Assembly: GCA_965277435.1 (NCBI GenBank)
Contig: OZ255821.1
Span: forward strand, 62,001-126,000
DNA: 64,000 bases
From: Bog-105 sp965277435
GTDB taxonomy: Bacteria; Acidobacteriota; Terriglobia; Bryobacterales; Bryobacteraceae
Reading direction: 5' to 3'
This document shows, piece after piece, positions 1 through 8,138 of this stretch. The position numbers and the translations under genes were made by a program. The notes beneath the pieces are model-generated. The model was not told the DNA's origin. It made no database searches and saw only the letters and a list, made by a program, of their open reading frames with translations. Positions within the stretch are counted from its first letter, which is position 1, and each line of letters starts with the position of its first letter.

Positions 1-270
1 ATGGTGGGAGCCTCCGACGAAGTGGAAGTAAACGTCCGCAACATTGTCGTCCAGGATCTCCGGACGCCTCCATTCCGCGCCACCGTGGATTTCGAAAAGG
101 CCTTTCTGTCCGGCCGCGACCGGACAGAGATTCGCCGTGAGCGCTACGTTGGCAGCTTCGTGTTTACGTTCCGCAACACCGTTCCGAACGAGATGATTCC
201 GGTCAATCCGCTCGGACTTACGATCCTCTATTTCCGTGACGATCAGGCTTTCGGGGAGGAGAAGCAATGA
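1..270 (+). CDS. VirB8/TrbF-like type IV secretion protein, C-terminal part
   Basis: The gene enters from the left edge, so the methionine at base 1 is probably internal. The 89 visible residues end with a motif NPLGLTILYFRDDQAF, like the closing beta-strand segment of the periplasmic VirB8/TrbF fold, where NPLG followed by hydrophobic residues is common. Such proteins span the inner membrane once and help assemble the type IV secretion channel. The stop overlaps the next start (ATGA), consistent with one transfer operon. The family call rests on a short segment and on the neighbours. Confidence 0.6.
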   Translation: MVGASDEVEVNVRNIVVQDLRTPPFRATVDFEKAFLSGRDRTEIRRERYVGSFVFTFRNTVPNEMIPVNPLGLTILYFRDDQAFGEEKQ

Positions 271-557
271 TCGGTTCCTCCGCGCTGCTCGCCTCCGTTT
301 TGATGCTCGCGGCAGGCTTCTATGTCATGGGAGAACTCACGTTTCTGGCGCCATATCGCCGCTTCATTCTGGAGCGCTATGGCATGTCCATCGCCTTATT
401 CTGTGGTCTCCTTTTTCTCAATCTTTACGCGGTCATCTACGCGCTGCATCGCAAGCTCTATCTCAAGGACACGGGCCGAAAGCTCGCTCATGTCGAGAAG
501 CAACTGCGCACCGGGTCGAGCATTTCCGACGAATTGACGGCGAGGTTGGAGGAATAA
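267..557 (+). CDS. Small two-helix membrane protein of the transfer operon
   Basis: This 96-residue protein has two hydrophobic segments, about residues 5-24 and 41-60, separated by a short basic loop. A charged, probably coiled C-terminal tail follows (residues 65-96). It starts in a 4-base ATGA overlap with the VirB8/TrbF-like gene and ends 3 bases before the next start, so it is translationally coupled to both. I do not recognise a named family. Position and topology suggest a membrane accessory of the conjugation apparatus. Confidence 0.6.
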   Translation: MIGSSALLASVLMLAAGFYVMGELTFLAPYRRFILERYGMSIALFCGLLFLNLYAVIYALHRKLYLKDTGRKLAHVEKQLRTGSSISDELTARLEE

Positions 558-560
558 TAA

Positions 561-1814
561 ATGGGCCGCTTTTCCGATCGCGAAGAAACGGAACGCTACG
601 GCGAAGACCAATCGCAATCGCGCATGCCGCTCTCCCAAGGCCGCAGCGGCTCGGGCGCGTCGAACGAGTCGGAACAGGAGCGGCTATCGAGGTCCGGCAG
701 TGGCTCCTCGGCTGATTCTGAGAATCAATTGCGCTCTGTGATCGAGCAAGCCAGTATCGGCCAACCCACCATGTCGGAGTTTGTTCATCGGCTCGAAGCG
801 CAGGGCGTCAATGCCATTCCGAGCCTGCAATCGAGCGGGCGGTTGAACGGGATGGTTTACCGTTTCCAGGGCCGAAACACCAAGGGTTCCGAGTTGGGCC
901 GCGAGTTCACTGCGCAGGGATTGATGCAGCGGAAGGGCGTTTCGTACGACGCGGAACGCGACAGAGCGACGTTACTGCGGGCTGCGGAAACAGCGGGATT
1001 GCATCGAGCCGATGCGACCGTGCGCGAGCGCGAAAACGGCGACGGTCCTCCCCGCGATCGAGGCAGCCGGATGCGCGATCGCGAGACCGGTTTAAGCGCC
1101 GATCAGAAAGCGACTCTCGCCGAAATCGGCAAGTTCCGAACGATCAATACAAGTGACTTGATCCGCTACCAATACGGAGGCGACGCCGCAAGATTCACAC
1201 AAGACTTGCGCCAGCTTTCGGCAAAAGGTTTGGTGCAGCAGCGCAGCGTCGATCAGTCGAAAACAGACGCAAAATACTCCATCGTGGTGCTTACGGCTCA
1301 GGGGCGAAACACAGCCTCCAAGCTTGCTGTTTCGCGAACGAATGGAAGACCGGAACAGCAGTTCCACTCCGGCCTGGTGAAGCCTGCCGAAGTCCGCCAT
1401 GACGCGGGCCTCTACCGCATGTACCAAGCCGAAGCAGGACACATTCGACGCGACGGCGGCAGCGTGACACGCGTCGTTTTGGATTACGAACTGAAGCGGA
1501 AAGTGTTCTCGGCTCTGAACAAAGAACAAGACGCATCTGCGCTCCGCCACGCGTCGCGCAAGCAGGAGATTGCGGAGGAGAACGGGCTCAAAGTGGTTGA
1601 AGGCCGAGTCGTCTTTCCCGATCTGCGGATCGAGTACGACTCGCGCGACGGAGAGCCGGAAAAGGTGGATCTGGAACTCGCGACTGGCGACTACAAGAAC
1701 GCCGAAGTCGCGACGAAGCGCGCGGCTGGCCTGAAGATTTATGGACCTGATTCCGCGCCGCGCAGTCCGGCGCTACAGGACCCGGAGATCGTCGCCGGAC
1801 TCATTTCATTCTGA
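561..1814 (+). CDS. Relaxation/replication-type mobilization protein with winged helix and nuclease-like domain
   Basis: The protein has 417 residues. Residues 1-65 are a Ser/Gly/Arg-rich, probably disordered tail. Residues about 68-145 resemble the segment that follows the catalytic domain in MOB-type relaxases (RFQGRNTKGSELGREFTAQG then GVSYDAERD). Residues about 178-260 look like a winged helix, as in the plasmid replication-relaxation family. The C-terminal part has FPDLRIEY followed by DLELATGDYK, a D...ExxxxxYK spacing like PD-(D/E)XK nucleases. I see no HUH-type histidine triad, so it may need a partner relaxase. It sits between a transfer membrane protein and a second winged-helix-like protein, ahead of the candidate oriT. 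The domain calls are inference from motifs. Confidence 0.6.
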   Translation: MGRFSDREETERYGEDQSQSRMPLSQGRSGSGASNESEQERLSRSGSGSSADSENQLRSVIEQASIGQPTMSEFVHRLEAQGVNAIPSLQSSGRLNGMVYRFQGRNTKGSELGREFTAQGLMQRKGVSYDAERDRATLLRAAETAGLHRADATVRERENGDGPPRDRGSRMRDRETGLSADQKATLAEIGKFRTINTSDLIRYQYGGDAARFTQDLRQLSAKGLVQQRSVDQSKTDAKYSIVVLTAQGRNTASKLAVSRTNGRPEQQFHSGLVKPAEVRHDAGLYRMYQAEAGHIRRDGGSVTRVVLDYELKRKVFSALNKEQDASALRHASRKQEIAEENGLKVVEGRVVFPDLRIEYDSRDGEPEKVDLELATGDYKNAEVATKRAAGLKIYGPDSAPRSPALQDPEIVAGLISF

Positions 1815-1822
1815 AGGTTTCT

Positions 1823-2857
1823 ATGACCAGAGAGGAGCGAATCGAGAACCTCCAGCGCTTCGGATACACCGAACGCGAAGCTGGGTTTCTCTGTCTTGCG
1901 GCGCTCCACAGCGGCTACTTCCTGCGGCGTCAGTTCCTCTATTTCGCGGGCAAGTGTCGCGGACAAATTGCGGCTAATCTGATCGATCGCGCCGTCGAGC
2001 TGGGGCACGCCAAGCCGTGCACCTATCGCGCGGATCGGATTGTTTTTCATCTCGCGTCGAAGCCGCTCTACGCCGCTCTCGGGCAGGCGGATAACCGGCA
2101 TCGCCGCGAGCATCAGACCTCGACGATCAAGAGCCGTTTGATGGCCCTCGACTTCGCTTTACAGCATCGAGATGTACGTTTCCTGGAAACGGAAAGCGAT
2201 CGGCTTTCATTCTTCTGCGAGGAACTAAAGCTGGATCGGGAGTGCTTGCCCGTCGCTCGCTATCGCTCGCCGGACTCGCAGGAAATCAGTGCGCGTTACT
2301 TCGTCGACAAGTTCCCGATTTTCGTTACTACTGATCCTTCCGACGTCACTCCCGTGGTTCATTTCTGTTACATCGATGAGGGCCTGCACAGCACGTCTGG
2401 GTTCGAGCGCTACCTCGATCAATACGCCGCATTGTTCACTCAACTTTTACGGTTTCAGTTGATCTACGTGTCGTGCTTCGCGGACCAGTTCGACCGAGCG
2501 GCTCGGTTGTTTTCCGGCTGCATCGAGCGTGGTTCCGGCGTTCCTGCTGATCCACAGATTGACATCTTGTTGGCGCACTTCCGAGATCGAATTGCGTTCG
2601 AGAAAAGGGATTTCAGTTCGGTCACGCAGTCGCGGCTGATCGCCTATCGCGAAGCCTCACAGCAGTTTTCCGGTGAACGGTACGACCGTCTCTTTGAGCG
2701 ATGGAAGAGCGAAGGCGACGAGTCAGTCAAGTCGCTTCTGATTCCGGTTACGAAGCCGATTTCGCATCAGAAGGCGAGCTTCGCAACGTACCGGCTCGCG
2801 TTCCAATACGACCTGTTCGGAACGCTCACCAACGGCAATTGGAAGGGGAAAGCATGA
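1823..2857 (+). CDS. Conserved hypothetical protein of the transfer region
   Basis: The 344-residue protein starts 8 bases after the upstream stop. Residues 1-85 look like a winged-helix fold (an ERIENLQRFGYTEREAGFL helix, then a second helix pair and a hydrophobic strand). The rest is mixed alpha/beta with no motif I recognise and no membrane segment. Co-transcription with the relaxation-type protein and adjacency to the inverted-repeat region suggest a DNA-binding role in mobilization or replication of the element. That role is inference from context only. Confidence 0.6.
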   Translation: MTREERIENLQRFGYTEREAGFLCLAALHSGYFLRRQFLYFAGKCRGQIAANLIDRAVELGHAKPCTYRADRIVFHLASKPLYAALGQADNRHRREHQTSTIKSRLMALDFALQHRDVRFLETESDRLSFFCEELKLDRECLPVARYRSPDSQEISARYFVDKFPIFVTTDPSDVTPVVHFCYIDEGLHSTSGFERYLDQYAALFTQLLRFQLIYVSCFADQFDRAARLFSGCIERGSGVPADPQIDILLAHFRDRIAFEKRDFSSVTQSRLIAYREASQQFSGERYDRLFERWKSEGDESVKSLLIPVTKPISHQKASFATYRLAFQYDLFGTLTNGNWKGKA

Positions 2858-2896
2858 TATGGCGATAGACCGCTCGTGCCCATCGACAGGTCTAAA

Positions 2897-3097
2897 GCGC
2901 GGTCTACTGCGCGGTCACACGCCTGTGGTCCCTATGGCGGCGCAAGCGCAGCGCTTGTGGTGCCCGTCGCTGCGCAGTTGTGCACGCGCCGGGGTCGTGA
3001 GTGGGCCTGGGGCGACCCCGGCTTGTGGCGGCAACATCCGCCACAAGCCTCTCCCCTGCTCCTCACCGTCGCAATGGGCGGGTCGCCCCAGGCCCAC
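2897..3097. repeat. Nested perfect inverted repeats, candidate oriT or processing site
   Basis: An 18-base arm GTGGGCCTGGGGCGACCC (3001-3018) is matched exactly by its reverse complement at 3080-3097. Inside it a 12-base stem GGCTTGTGGCGG (3020-3031) pairs with 3038-3049 around a 6-base loop. To the left are a 15-base palindrome CAAGCGCAGCGCTTG (2943-2957) and two direct copies of GCGCGGTC (2897-2904 and 2909-2916). The stretch has no convincing gene and lies between mobilization genes and a ribbon-helix-helix gene. This is the usual setting of an origin of transfer, but a structured transcript or terminator is also possible. Confidence 0.55.
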
Positions 3098-3125
3098 ACC
3101 GAATGAGTTCCTAAAAGGAGATGAA

Positions 3126-3395
3126 ATGCGTTCCTATATTCAGCCGCTCCACAAACAAGTAGAAGACGACATTAAGGTCAAGCTGCCGACCGACGTTCTG
3201 GAATGCCTGCGGGAATACTGCGAGTTCTTGAGTAGCCCGCAGAGTTATGTCGTGACTGAGATCGTCCGTAAAGCACTCCGCCGGGACAAGGCGTTCCACA
3301 CCTGGAGGTCACAACGCCATCAGCCCGTGCCGGACCAGCAGGGTAGTAAGAAACCGCGGAACAGCGCGACTTCGCTGGGTCCGAGTGCGGCTTAG
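3126..3395 (+). CDS. Ribbon-helix-helix DNA-binding protein, MobC/Arc-like
   Basis: The start at 3126 is chosen because AAAAGGAG lies about 7 bases upstream; the frame stays open further upstream only through the GC-rich repeat region. The 89-residue product begins with a polar stretch, then a beta-strand IKVKLPTDV (about residues 15-23), then two helices (LECLREYCEFLSS and SYVVTEIVRKAL). This is the ribbon-helix-helix layout. Such small proteins often bind oriT next to the relaxase or repress transfer genes. The C-terminal 35 residues are basic and Pro/Ser rich. The gene lies 12 bases before the coupling-protein gene. Confidence 0.65.
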   Translation: MRSYIQPLHKQVEDDIKVKLPTDVLECLREYCEFLSSPQSYVVTEIVRKALRRDKAFHTWRSQRHQPVPDQQGSKKPRNSATSLGPSAA

Positions 3396-3407
3396 CAGAG
3401 AACCGAT

Positions 3408-5408
3408 ATGCGCCGAGCGATTGAAAACCGTTCGTTCTTGAGTTTTTTGCTCGCTTCCGCCCTCGGGACGTACTTGTTTGTGCGGTTTCCGTTCCCCGGG
3501 TCCGCGCCGATTCTGCAACTCATCCTGACGCAGCGGCCCGCGATCTTTCAAGGAATTCGGTTCTCCTACATCGCCATGATGTTCACGACTCCATGGCTGC
3601 TTTGCTCACTTCTGCTTTCGACACTCTACATATTCTTCACGCGGCGCAAACATAAGATCGTGAGTGCGCCGCTCCCCCGGTATCCCGCGCCGGCCAGCCG
3701 CGAGAGGCTTTATCTTGTCCTCGGCGAGGTGCATCATCCGAAGAAGCGGGAGCCTGCGGCGCTCCCCCAATGGCTCGCCGTCCCCGAGCGCGGTCTGTAT
3801 ACCGGAATCGCTATCTTCGGTGCGATTGGAAGCGGCAAAACGAGCTGCTGCATGTACCCCTTCGCTGAGCAAGTTTTCGCGTTCCGGGCGGCGGATCGGG
3901 AGAACCGGCCAAGCGGGCTTGTCCTGGAGGTGAAGGGCGACTTCTGTTTCAAGATCAAACGGCTGCTCAAACAATATGGACGAGAGGAGGATTACCGGGA
4001 GGTCAGTCTCGACTCCGGCCTTCGCTACAACCCATTGCACAACGACCTCGATGCCTACACGCTTGCTTACGGCATCGCCAGCCTGCTGAACAACCTGTTT
4101 GGCAAGGGCAAGGAGCCGTTCTGGCAGCAGGCATACACGAACTTAGTCAAGTTCATCATCCTGCTTCATAAAACGCTCTACGATTACGTCACCCTGTTCG
4201 ATGTTTACGAGTGCGCCATCAATCCGCATCTCCTCGAACAAAAGATCCTCGACGGCGACACCCTGCTTAGCACGCACTCGGTGCTGGTCTCGATTGAGAC
4301 GTACCTTGCCAATCTTTCTGAAAAAGGATTGGACAAATTTGTCTGGGAAAAAGATGACGTGACCAGTTCCATGAAGTCGGCCCGGTCAGACGAATTGGAG
4401 TCCTTTCTGAAGGAAAAGAAGATTACCTACGAACTCTTTTCCAGCACCGATGAGCACGACCCCACTTTGGCCCGAAAGCAGGAACAGTTCGAAGCCGTGA
4501 AGCGATGGTTCCGGCACGATTGGACCAGGATCGAGCCAAAGCTGCGCACCTCCATCGTGGAGGGCATCTCGGTGTTCCTTTCGCTTTTCGACGATAACCC
4601 CTCGGTCAAGTATGCCTTCTGTCCACCCAAAGAGGCTTACGATCCGGAACTGAACCACGATCTGCGGTACGGCACGCCCATGCCCTCGTTTAGTTCCCTG
4701 ATCGAAGAAGGACGCGTGATCGCGTTGAATTTCCCGGTCGCGATCAATCCCGGCCTGTCACGCACCATCGGCACAATGATGAAGCAGGACTTCCAGCGCG
4801 CGCTGATTCAACGCATCCCGGAGATGGAAAAGCACCCAGAGCGGAGCTTCCGCCCTGTGGTCTTTCTCTGTGACGAATATCAGGCATTCGCCACAGTGGG
4901 GGAAAGCGATCCCACGGGCGACGAAAAGTTCTTCGCGCTATCGCGGCAGGCGAAGTGCATTCCGATCGTCGCCACTCAAAGCATCAGCTCGCTGCGGTCT
5001 ACACTCTCGGGTGAGAGCTGGCGCACTCTGTTGCAAACCTTCCGGACCAAGATCTTCCTCTCGCTGTCCGACGACTTCAGCGCGAAGACCGCATCCGAGC
5101 TGTGCGGCAAAGAAGAGCAATTCAAATTGAATTATTCCCTCTCGGAGAACGGTCAGGACGCGCGTATCAGCATGCTAACCGGGCGGGCTATGGCGCACAA
5201 GTCTACAGTGTCCGCCAGCAAAAGCTACAACCTCCAGCGCGATTATGTGTTCGAGGCAAAGGTATTCACAGAACTGAAGAACGCCGAGTCGATTGTACTG
5301 GCTTACGACGGCGTGAACCCATTGCCGCCATCCTTTTGCTATTTGAAGCCTTACTACCTCGATCCCAACGTCAACTACTTCGAGCAACTCGAGAAAGGGC
5401 TGATCTGA
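3408..5408 (+). CDS. VirD4/TraD-type coupling protein
   Basis: This 666-residue protein has two N-terminal membrane segments (about residues 10-28 and 52-72). A Walker A loop GAIGSGKTSC (about residue 140) and a Walker B-like strand VVFLCDEYQAF (about residue 485) follow. A late motif, ATQSISSLRSTL, matches the TraG/TraD family sensor region. Coupling proteins are hexameric ATPases that bring the relaxosome to the secretion channel and pump DNA. The length and motif order fit an intact gene. It is followed closely by a small gene and the VirB11-type ATPase. Confidence 0.9.
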   Translation: MRRAIENRSFLSFLLASALGTYLFVRFPFPGSAPILQLILTQRPAIFQGIRFSYIAMMFTTPWLLCSLLLSTLYIFFTRRKHKIVSAPLPRYPAPASRERLYLVLGEVHHPKKREPAALPQWLAVPERGLYTGIAIFGAIGSGKTSCCMYPFAEQVFAFRAADRENRPSGLVLEVKGDFCFKIKRLLKQYGREEDYREVSLDSGLRYNPLHNDLDAYTLAYGIASLLNNLFGKGKEPFWQQAYTNLVKFIILLHKTLYDYVTLFDVYECAINPHLLEQKILDGDTLLSTHSVLVSIETYLANLSEKGLDKFVWEKDDVTSSMKSARSDELESFLKEKKITYELFSSTDEHDPTLARKQEQFEAVKRWFRHDWTRIEPKLRTSIVEGISVFLSLFDDNPSVKYAFCPPKEAYDPELNHDLRYGTPMPSFSSLIEEGRVIALNFPVAINPGLSRTIGTMMKQDFQRALIQRIPEMEKHPERSFRPVVFLCDEYQAFATVGESDPTGDEKFFALSRQAKCIPIVATQSISSLRSTLSGESWRTLLQTFRTKIFLSLSDDFSAKTASELCGKEEQFKLNYSLSENGQDARISMLTGRAMAHKSTVSASKSYNLQRDYVFEAKVFTELKNAESIVLAYDGVNPLPPSFCYLKPYYLDPNVNYFEQLEKGLI

Positions 5409-5418
5409 GCGAGACAAG

Positions 5419-5652
5419 ATGAATATGAAAATCGCCGAGCTAGTCGCGAGCGTTCACCGGATCGCAACGGGAAACCCGATCACTAAGGAAAGTGCGCTGA
5501 CGTACTTCCGGAATCCTGCGCTACTCCGTTCTCTCGTTGAGGAGTCCGGTTGCCAGAACAATCCGGCCAAGCAGCGCCAGATTGCGGAAGTCCTTCAGCG
5601 GTGTGAGAACGATCTCAGGGGCCGCGGAACTTCTTACAGGCGGTGCGCATGA
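5419..5652 (+). CDS. Small hypothetical protein between the two transfer ATPases
   Basis: The 77-residue product is mostly helical and charged, with no membrane segment or recognised motif. It starts 10 bases after the coupling-protein stop and its own stop overlaps the ATG of the VirB11-type gene (ATGA at 5649-5652). This coupling argues that it is a real gene of the operon. Its function is unknown. Confidence 0.55.
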   Translation: MNMKIAELVASVHRIATGNPITKESALTYFRNPALLRSLVEESGCQNNPAKQRQIAEVLQRCENDLRGRGTSYRRCA

Positions 5653-6629
5653 GCTTCGAAGTCATTCTCCCTTTCCTTCGGCCAATCGAGCACCTTATTC
5701 TCGATCCCGACATTTCCGAAATCATGGTGAACGGCAGTGCTCGAATTTTCATCGAGCGAGACGGCCGGCTGGAGACGGTCGCGGGTCTCTCGATTGAGGA
5801 GCGAAGCCTTCAGGTCGCGATCAAGAACATCGCGCGACGCCTGGGCGACGAAATTAGCGATGAACGGCCTTTGCTTGACTCCCGTCTTCCGGACGGTTCG
5901 CGGGTCGCCGCTGTCTTTCCGCCGTGCAGCATCGGAGGTACAACGCTGACCATCCGCAAGTTTGCGTCAAGACTGTACAACACCGACGAGCTACTGCGCA
6001 TCGGCACGATGACCGCTCCGGTTCTCGCCTGGATCGCGGGCGCGATCGCCCGAAGGCAGAACATCCTGATCAGTGGAGGCACCTCTACAGGAAAGACAAC
6101 GCTTCTCAACGCGCTCGCCGCACTGATTGATCCTGACGATCGGATTGTCATTATCGAGGACACTGCCGAGCTTCATCTCGAACAAGCGAACGTGGTCCGC
6201 TTCGAGGCACGTCACGAGCAGATCAATCTGCCCCCGGTAACGATTCGCGACCTCGTGAAAGCCACGCTTCGGCACCGTCCCGATCGCATTCTGGTCGGGG
6301 AAGTCCGCGGCGCCGAGGCCTTCGATCTGCTACAAGCGCTGAACACGGGACATTCCGGCACGCTTACCACGATTCACGCCAACAGCGCGGCGCAGGCGAT
6401 CACTCGATTGACCAGTTGCGTCCTGCAATCCGGAGTGGAACTGCCATTCCAGGCGATTCGGAGCAGTATCGGCGATTCATTGAACGTGTTGGTCCACATC
6501 GAACGGCGAAATGGAAAACGCGTGGTAACAGAGGTGGTCGAGATCGAGGGATACGATCCGGCTCGCGATCACTTCGAGCTTCGGACCGAGTATCGGTCCG
6601 GCTCGGAGCCGAGTGCGGTGCCAAGTTGA
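5649..6629 (+). CDS. VirB11/TrbB-type secretion ATPase
   Basis: I choose ATG 5649, which overlaps the previous stop, over the GTG two codons upstream. The 326-residue product has an N-terminal domain with the family sequence LILDPDISEIMVNG, a Walker A loop ISGGTSTGKTTLLN (about residue 140), an Asp box VIIEDTAELHL, a Walker B region RILVGEVRGAEAFDLL and a His box GTLTTIHANSA. These are the hallmarks of VirB11/PilT traffic ATPases. As TrbB it would power substrate loading and pilus assembly of the conjugation machine at the inner membrane. Confidence 0.92.
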   Translation: MSFEVILPFLRPIEHLILDPDISEIMVNGSARIFIERDGRLETVAGLSIEERSLQVAIKNIARRLGDEISDERPLLDSRLPDGSRVAAVFPPCSIGGTTLTIRKFASRLYNTDELLRIGTMTAPVLAWIAGAIARRQNILISGGTSTGKTTLLNALAALIDPDDRIVIIEDTAELHLEQANVVRFEARHEQINLPPVTIRDLVKATLRHRPDRILVGEVRGAEAFDLLQALNTGHSGTLTTIHANSAAQAITRLTSCVLQSGVELPFQAIRSSIGDSLNVLVHIERRNGKRVVTEVVEIEGYDPARDHFELRTEYRSGSEPSAVPS

Positions 6630-6638
6630 TGACAATGT

Positions 6639-7523
6639 ATGGAACGCAAGCGAGTGGCTTCCGAATATATCCGATCCAACTTCCGGTCGGACGACCGCGT
6701 AGCAGTCGTTCTGATCCAGAAGAGCTCCGGACATGTTATGCAACGGCTCTCGACCGCGGAACACGTCGCCGGCGAAGACTTTCAGCGGTGGCTGGAGTCG
6801 ATGAACGCGAGCCAGGGTCCGCGTTACGAAGTATACCTATCGATGAACACGCTTACCGACCAGGCCCATGGCCGAACCAAGGCCGACATTGCCGAGATTC
6901 GTCACGTTTACCTCGACTTCGATGTGAAGGGGACTGAGGCGGTTGCCGCGATGACCACCCGCGAAGACATGCCGCAACCCAATCACCTGATCGAGAGTTC
7001 GCCGGGCAAGTGGCAAAGCGTTTGGCGGGTCGAAGGCTTCGACCAACAACAGGCCGAAACACTGATGCGGGGCATGGTCCACGAACTCGGGGCCGACCCG
7101 GCGGCCACCGATTCCTCACGTGTCCTTCGCGTACCGGGATTTCACAATCACAAATACGGCAAACCACACCTGGTGCGAGTGGAAAACCTCACCAATGAGG
7201 TCTATACGCCGGAGCGCTTCCCGCGCTTCGCAGAAAACACTCCGGTTCGCTCCACTGGCCGCAGTAGCGGTTCAGTGCACCGGGAAGCCTCCGTCGATCC
7301 ACGCATCGGAAATAGCCAATCCGAGCGTGATTGGGCTTACGCCAAACGAGCTCTAGCCCGCGGCGACGATCCCCTCGACATCGTGCGAGCCATCGCAAGT
7401 CATCGCCCTGATAAACCCAACCCGGATTACTATGCCGAGCACACGGTCGAGCGTGCTTTGGCTGCGCTCAACCAATCTCGCGAATCCTCGGCCGTAACAG
7501 AGCCCGAGAGCCAGGACCGGTGA
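6639..7523 (+). CDS. RepB-type DNA primase domain protein
   Basis: The 294-residue protein matches the RepB-like primase family. Visible motifs are VYLDFDVKG with the metal-binding Asp pair (about residues 90-98), NHLIESSPGKWQSVWRV (about 118-134), and TDSSRVLRVPGFHNHK (about 156-171), which corresponds to the nucleotidyl-transfer site. The C-terminal 120 residues are a polar linker and a small helical region that may recruit a partner. In conjugative elements such primases start synthesis on the transferred strand or support autonomous replication. It is the last gene of the transfer block, 10 bases after the VirB11-type gene. Confidence 0.8.
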   Translation: MERKRVASEYIRSNFRSDDRVAVVLIQKSSGHVMQRLSTAEHVAGEDFQRWLESMNASQGPRYEVYLSMNTLTDQAHGRTKADIAEIRHVYLDFDVKGTEAVAAMTTREDMPQPNHLIESSPGKWQSVWRVEGFDQQQAETLMRGMVHELGADPAATDSSRVLRVPGFHNHKYGKPHLVRVENLTNEVYTPERFPRFAENTPVRSTGRSSGSVHREASVDPRIGNSQSERDWAYAKRALARGDDPLDIVRAIASHRPDKPNPDYYAEHTVERALAALNQSRESSAVTEPESQDR

Positions 7524-7661
7524 ACTTCTCCTGATACCCGGCCTGCGCTGATTGATTCTGATAAAGCATAAATCTATACCGCTTTTTGAGGGCATACTAA
7601 GGGTGCATTTGCATTGCGAAGCCTTTTCCCCCGGTGGGCCGCGCAAGTGCCCCCTAAACTT

Positions 7662-8138
7662 ATGACGGAAGTGCGGTCGGTGATGAATGAAATGAATACC
7701 CGCGAACGCCACTGGGTCGCGCAATTTGGTTTGGATGTAACTGGGAGTGTCGAGATACGGATGTTGCATTCGGCATCCCATCAACTTGGGCCTGCGCAAG
7801 TGCGAGGCTCTGAACATAACGTCGCGCGTCGCCTTTTGAATAGCTTGCGGGATGAAGCAATCTGGCAGTATAACGTTCGCGGTCTTCGCGGATTTCTGTT
7901 CTGGGCGGCGGATCACTCGATCACCTTTGTTCCGCATCGAGAAGTGTGGGACTGGATTGCGTTCGAGGCGCGGCACGTAAGGGCGCGATTGGCCAAACTC
8001 TTGAATTCCTACCGGCCCGACACGGAGGCGATCGTCTGGTCGGAACATTCGTCGGGTGACGAGATCTTTCGAATCTCATCGGCAGGAACGCGAGAGGATG
8101 TTTGTCTGGCGGAAAAGGTCGCGATCAGGTGTTGCTAG
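7662..8138 (+). CDS. Hypothetical protein, uncertain
   Basis: An open frame of 158 codons from ATG 7662 encodes a Trp-rich globular-looking sequence with helical segments (VARRLLNSLRDEAIWQYNVRG and FEARHVRARLAKLL). No ribosome-binding site is clear and no family is recognised. Its end overlaps the 3' end of the decayed LysR gene on the other strand by 14 bases. The antisense strand also has a long open frame, but its arginine/proline-rich product looks less protein-like. It could be a real accessory gene or a chance frame. Confidence 0.4.
   Translation: MTEVRSVMNEMNTRERHWVAQFGLDVTGSVEIRMLHSASHQLGPAQVRGSEHNVARRLLNSLRDEAIWQYNVRGLRGFLFWAADHSITFVPHREVWDWIAFEARHVRARLAKLLNSYRPDTEAIVWSEHSSGDEIFRISSAGTREDVCLAEKVAIRCC

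Noticed and set aside
2859..3125. N-terminal extension of the ribbon-helix-helix gene to 2859
   Set aside because: The extension runs through perfect inverted repeats and has Arg/Pro/Cys-rich composition, while a good ribosome-binding site sits before ATG 3126.
7353..8048. Long open frame on the minus strand, 231 codons
   Set aside because: It overlaps the primase gene and the better plus-strand frame, and the product is basic and low in order without family features.
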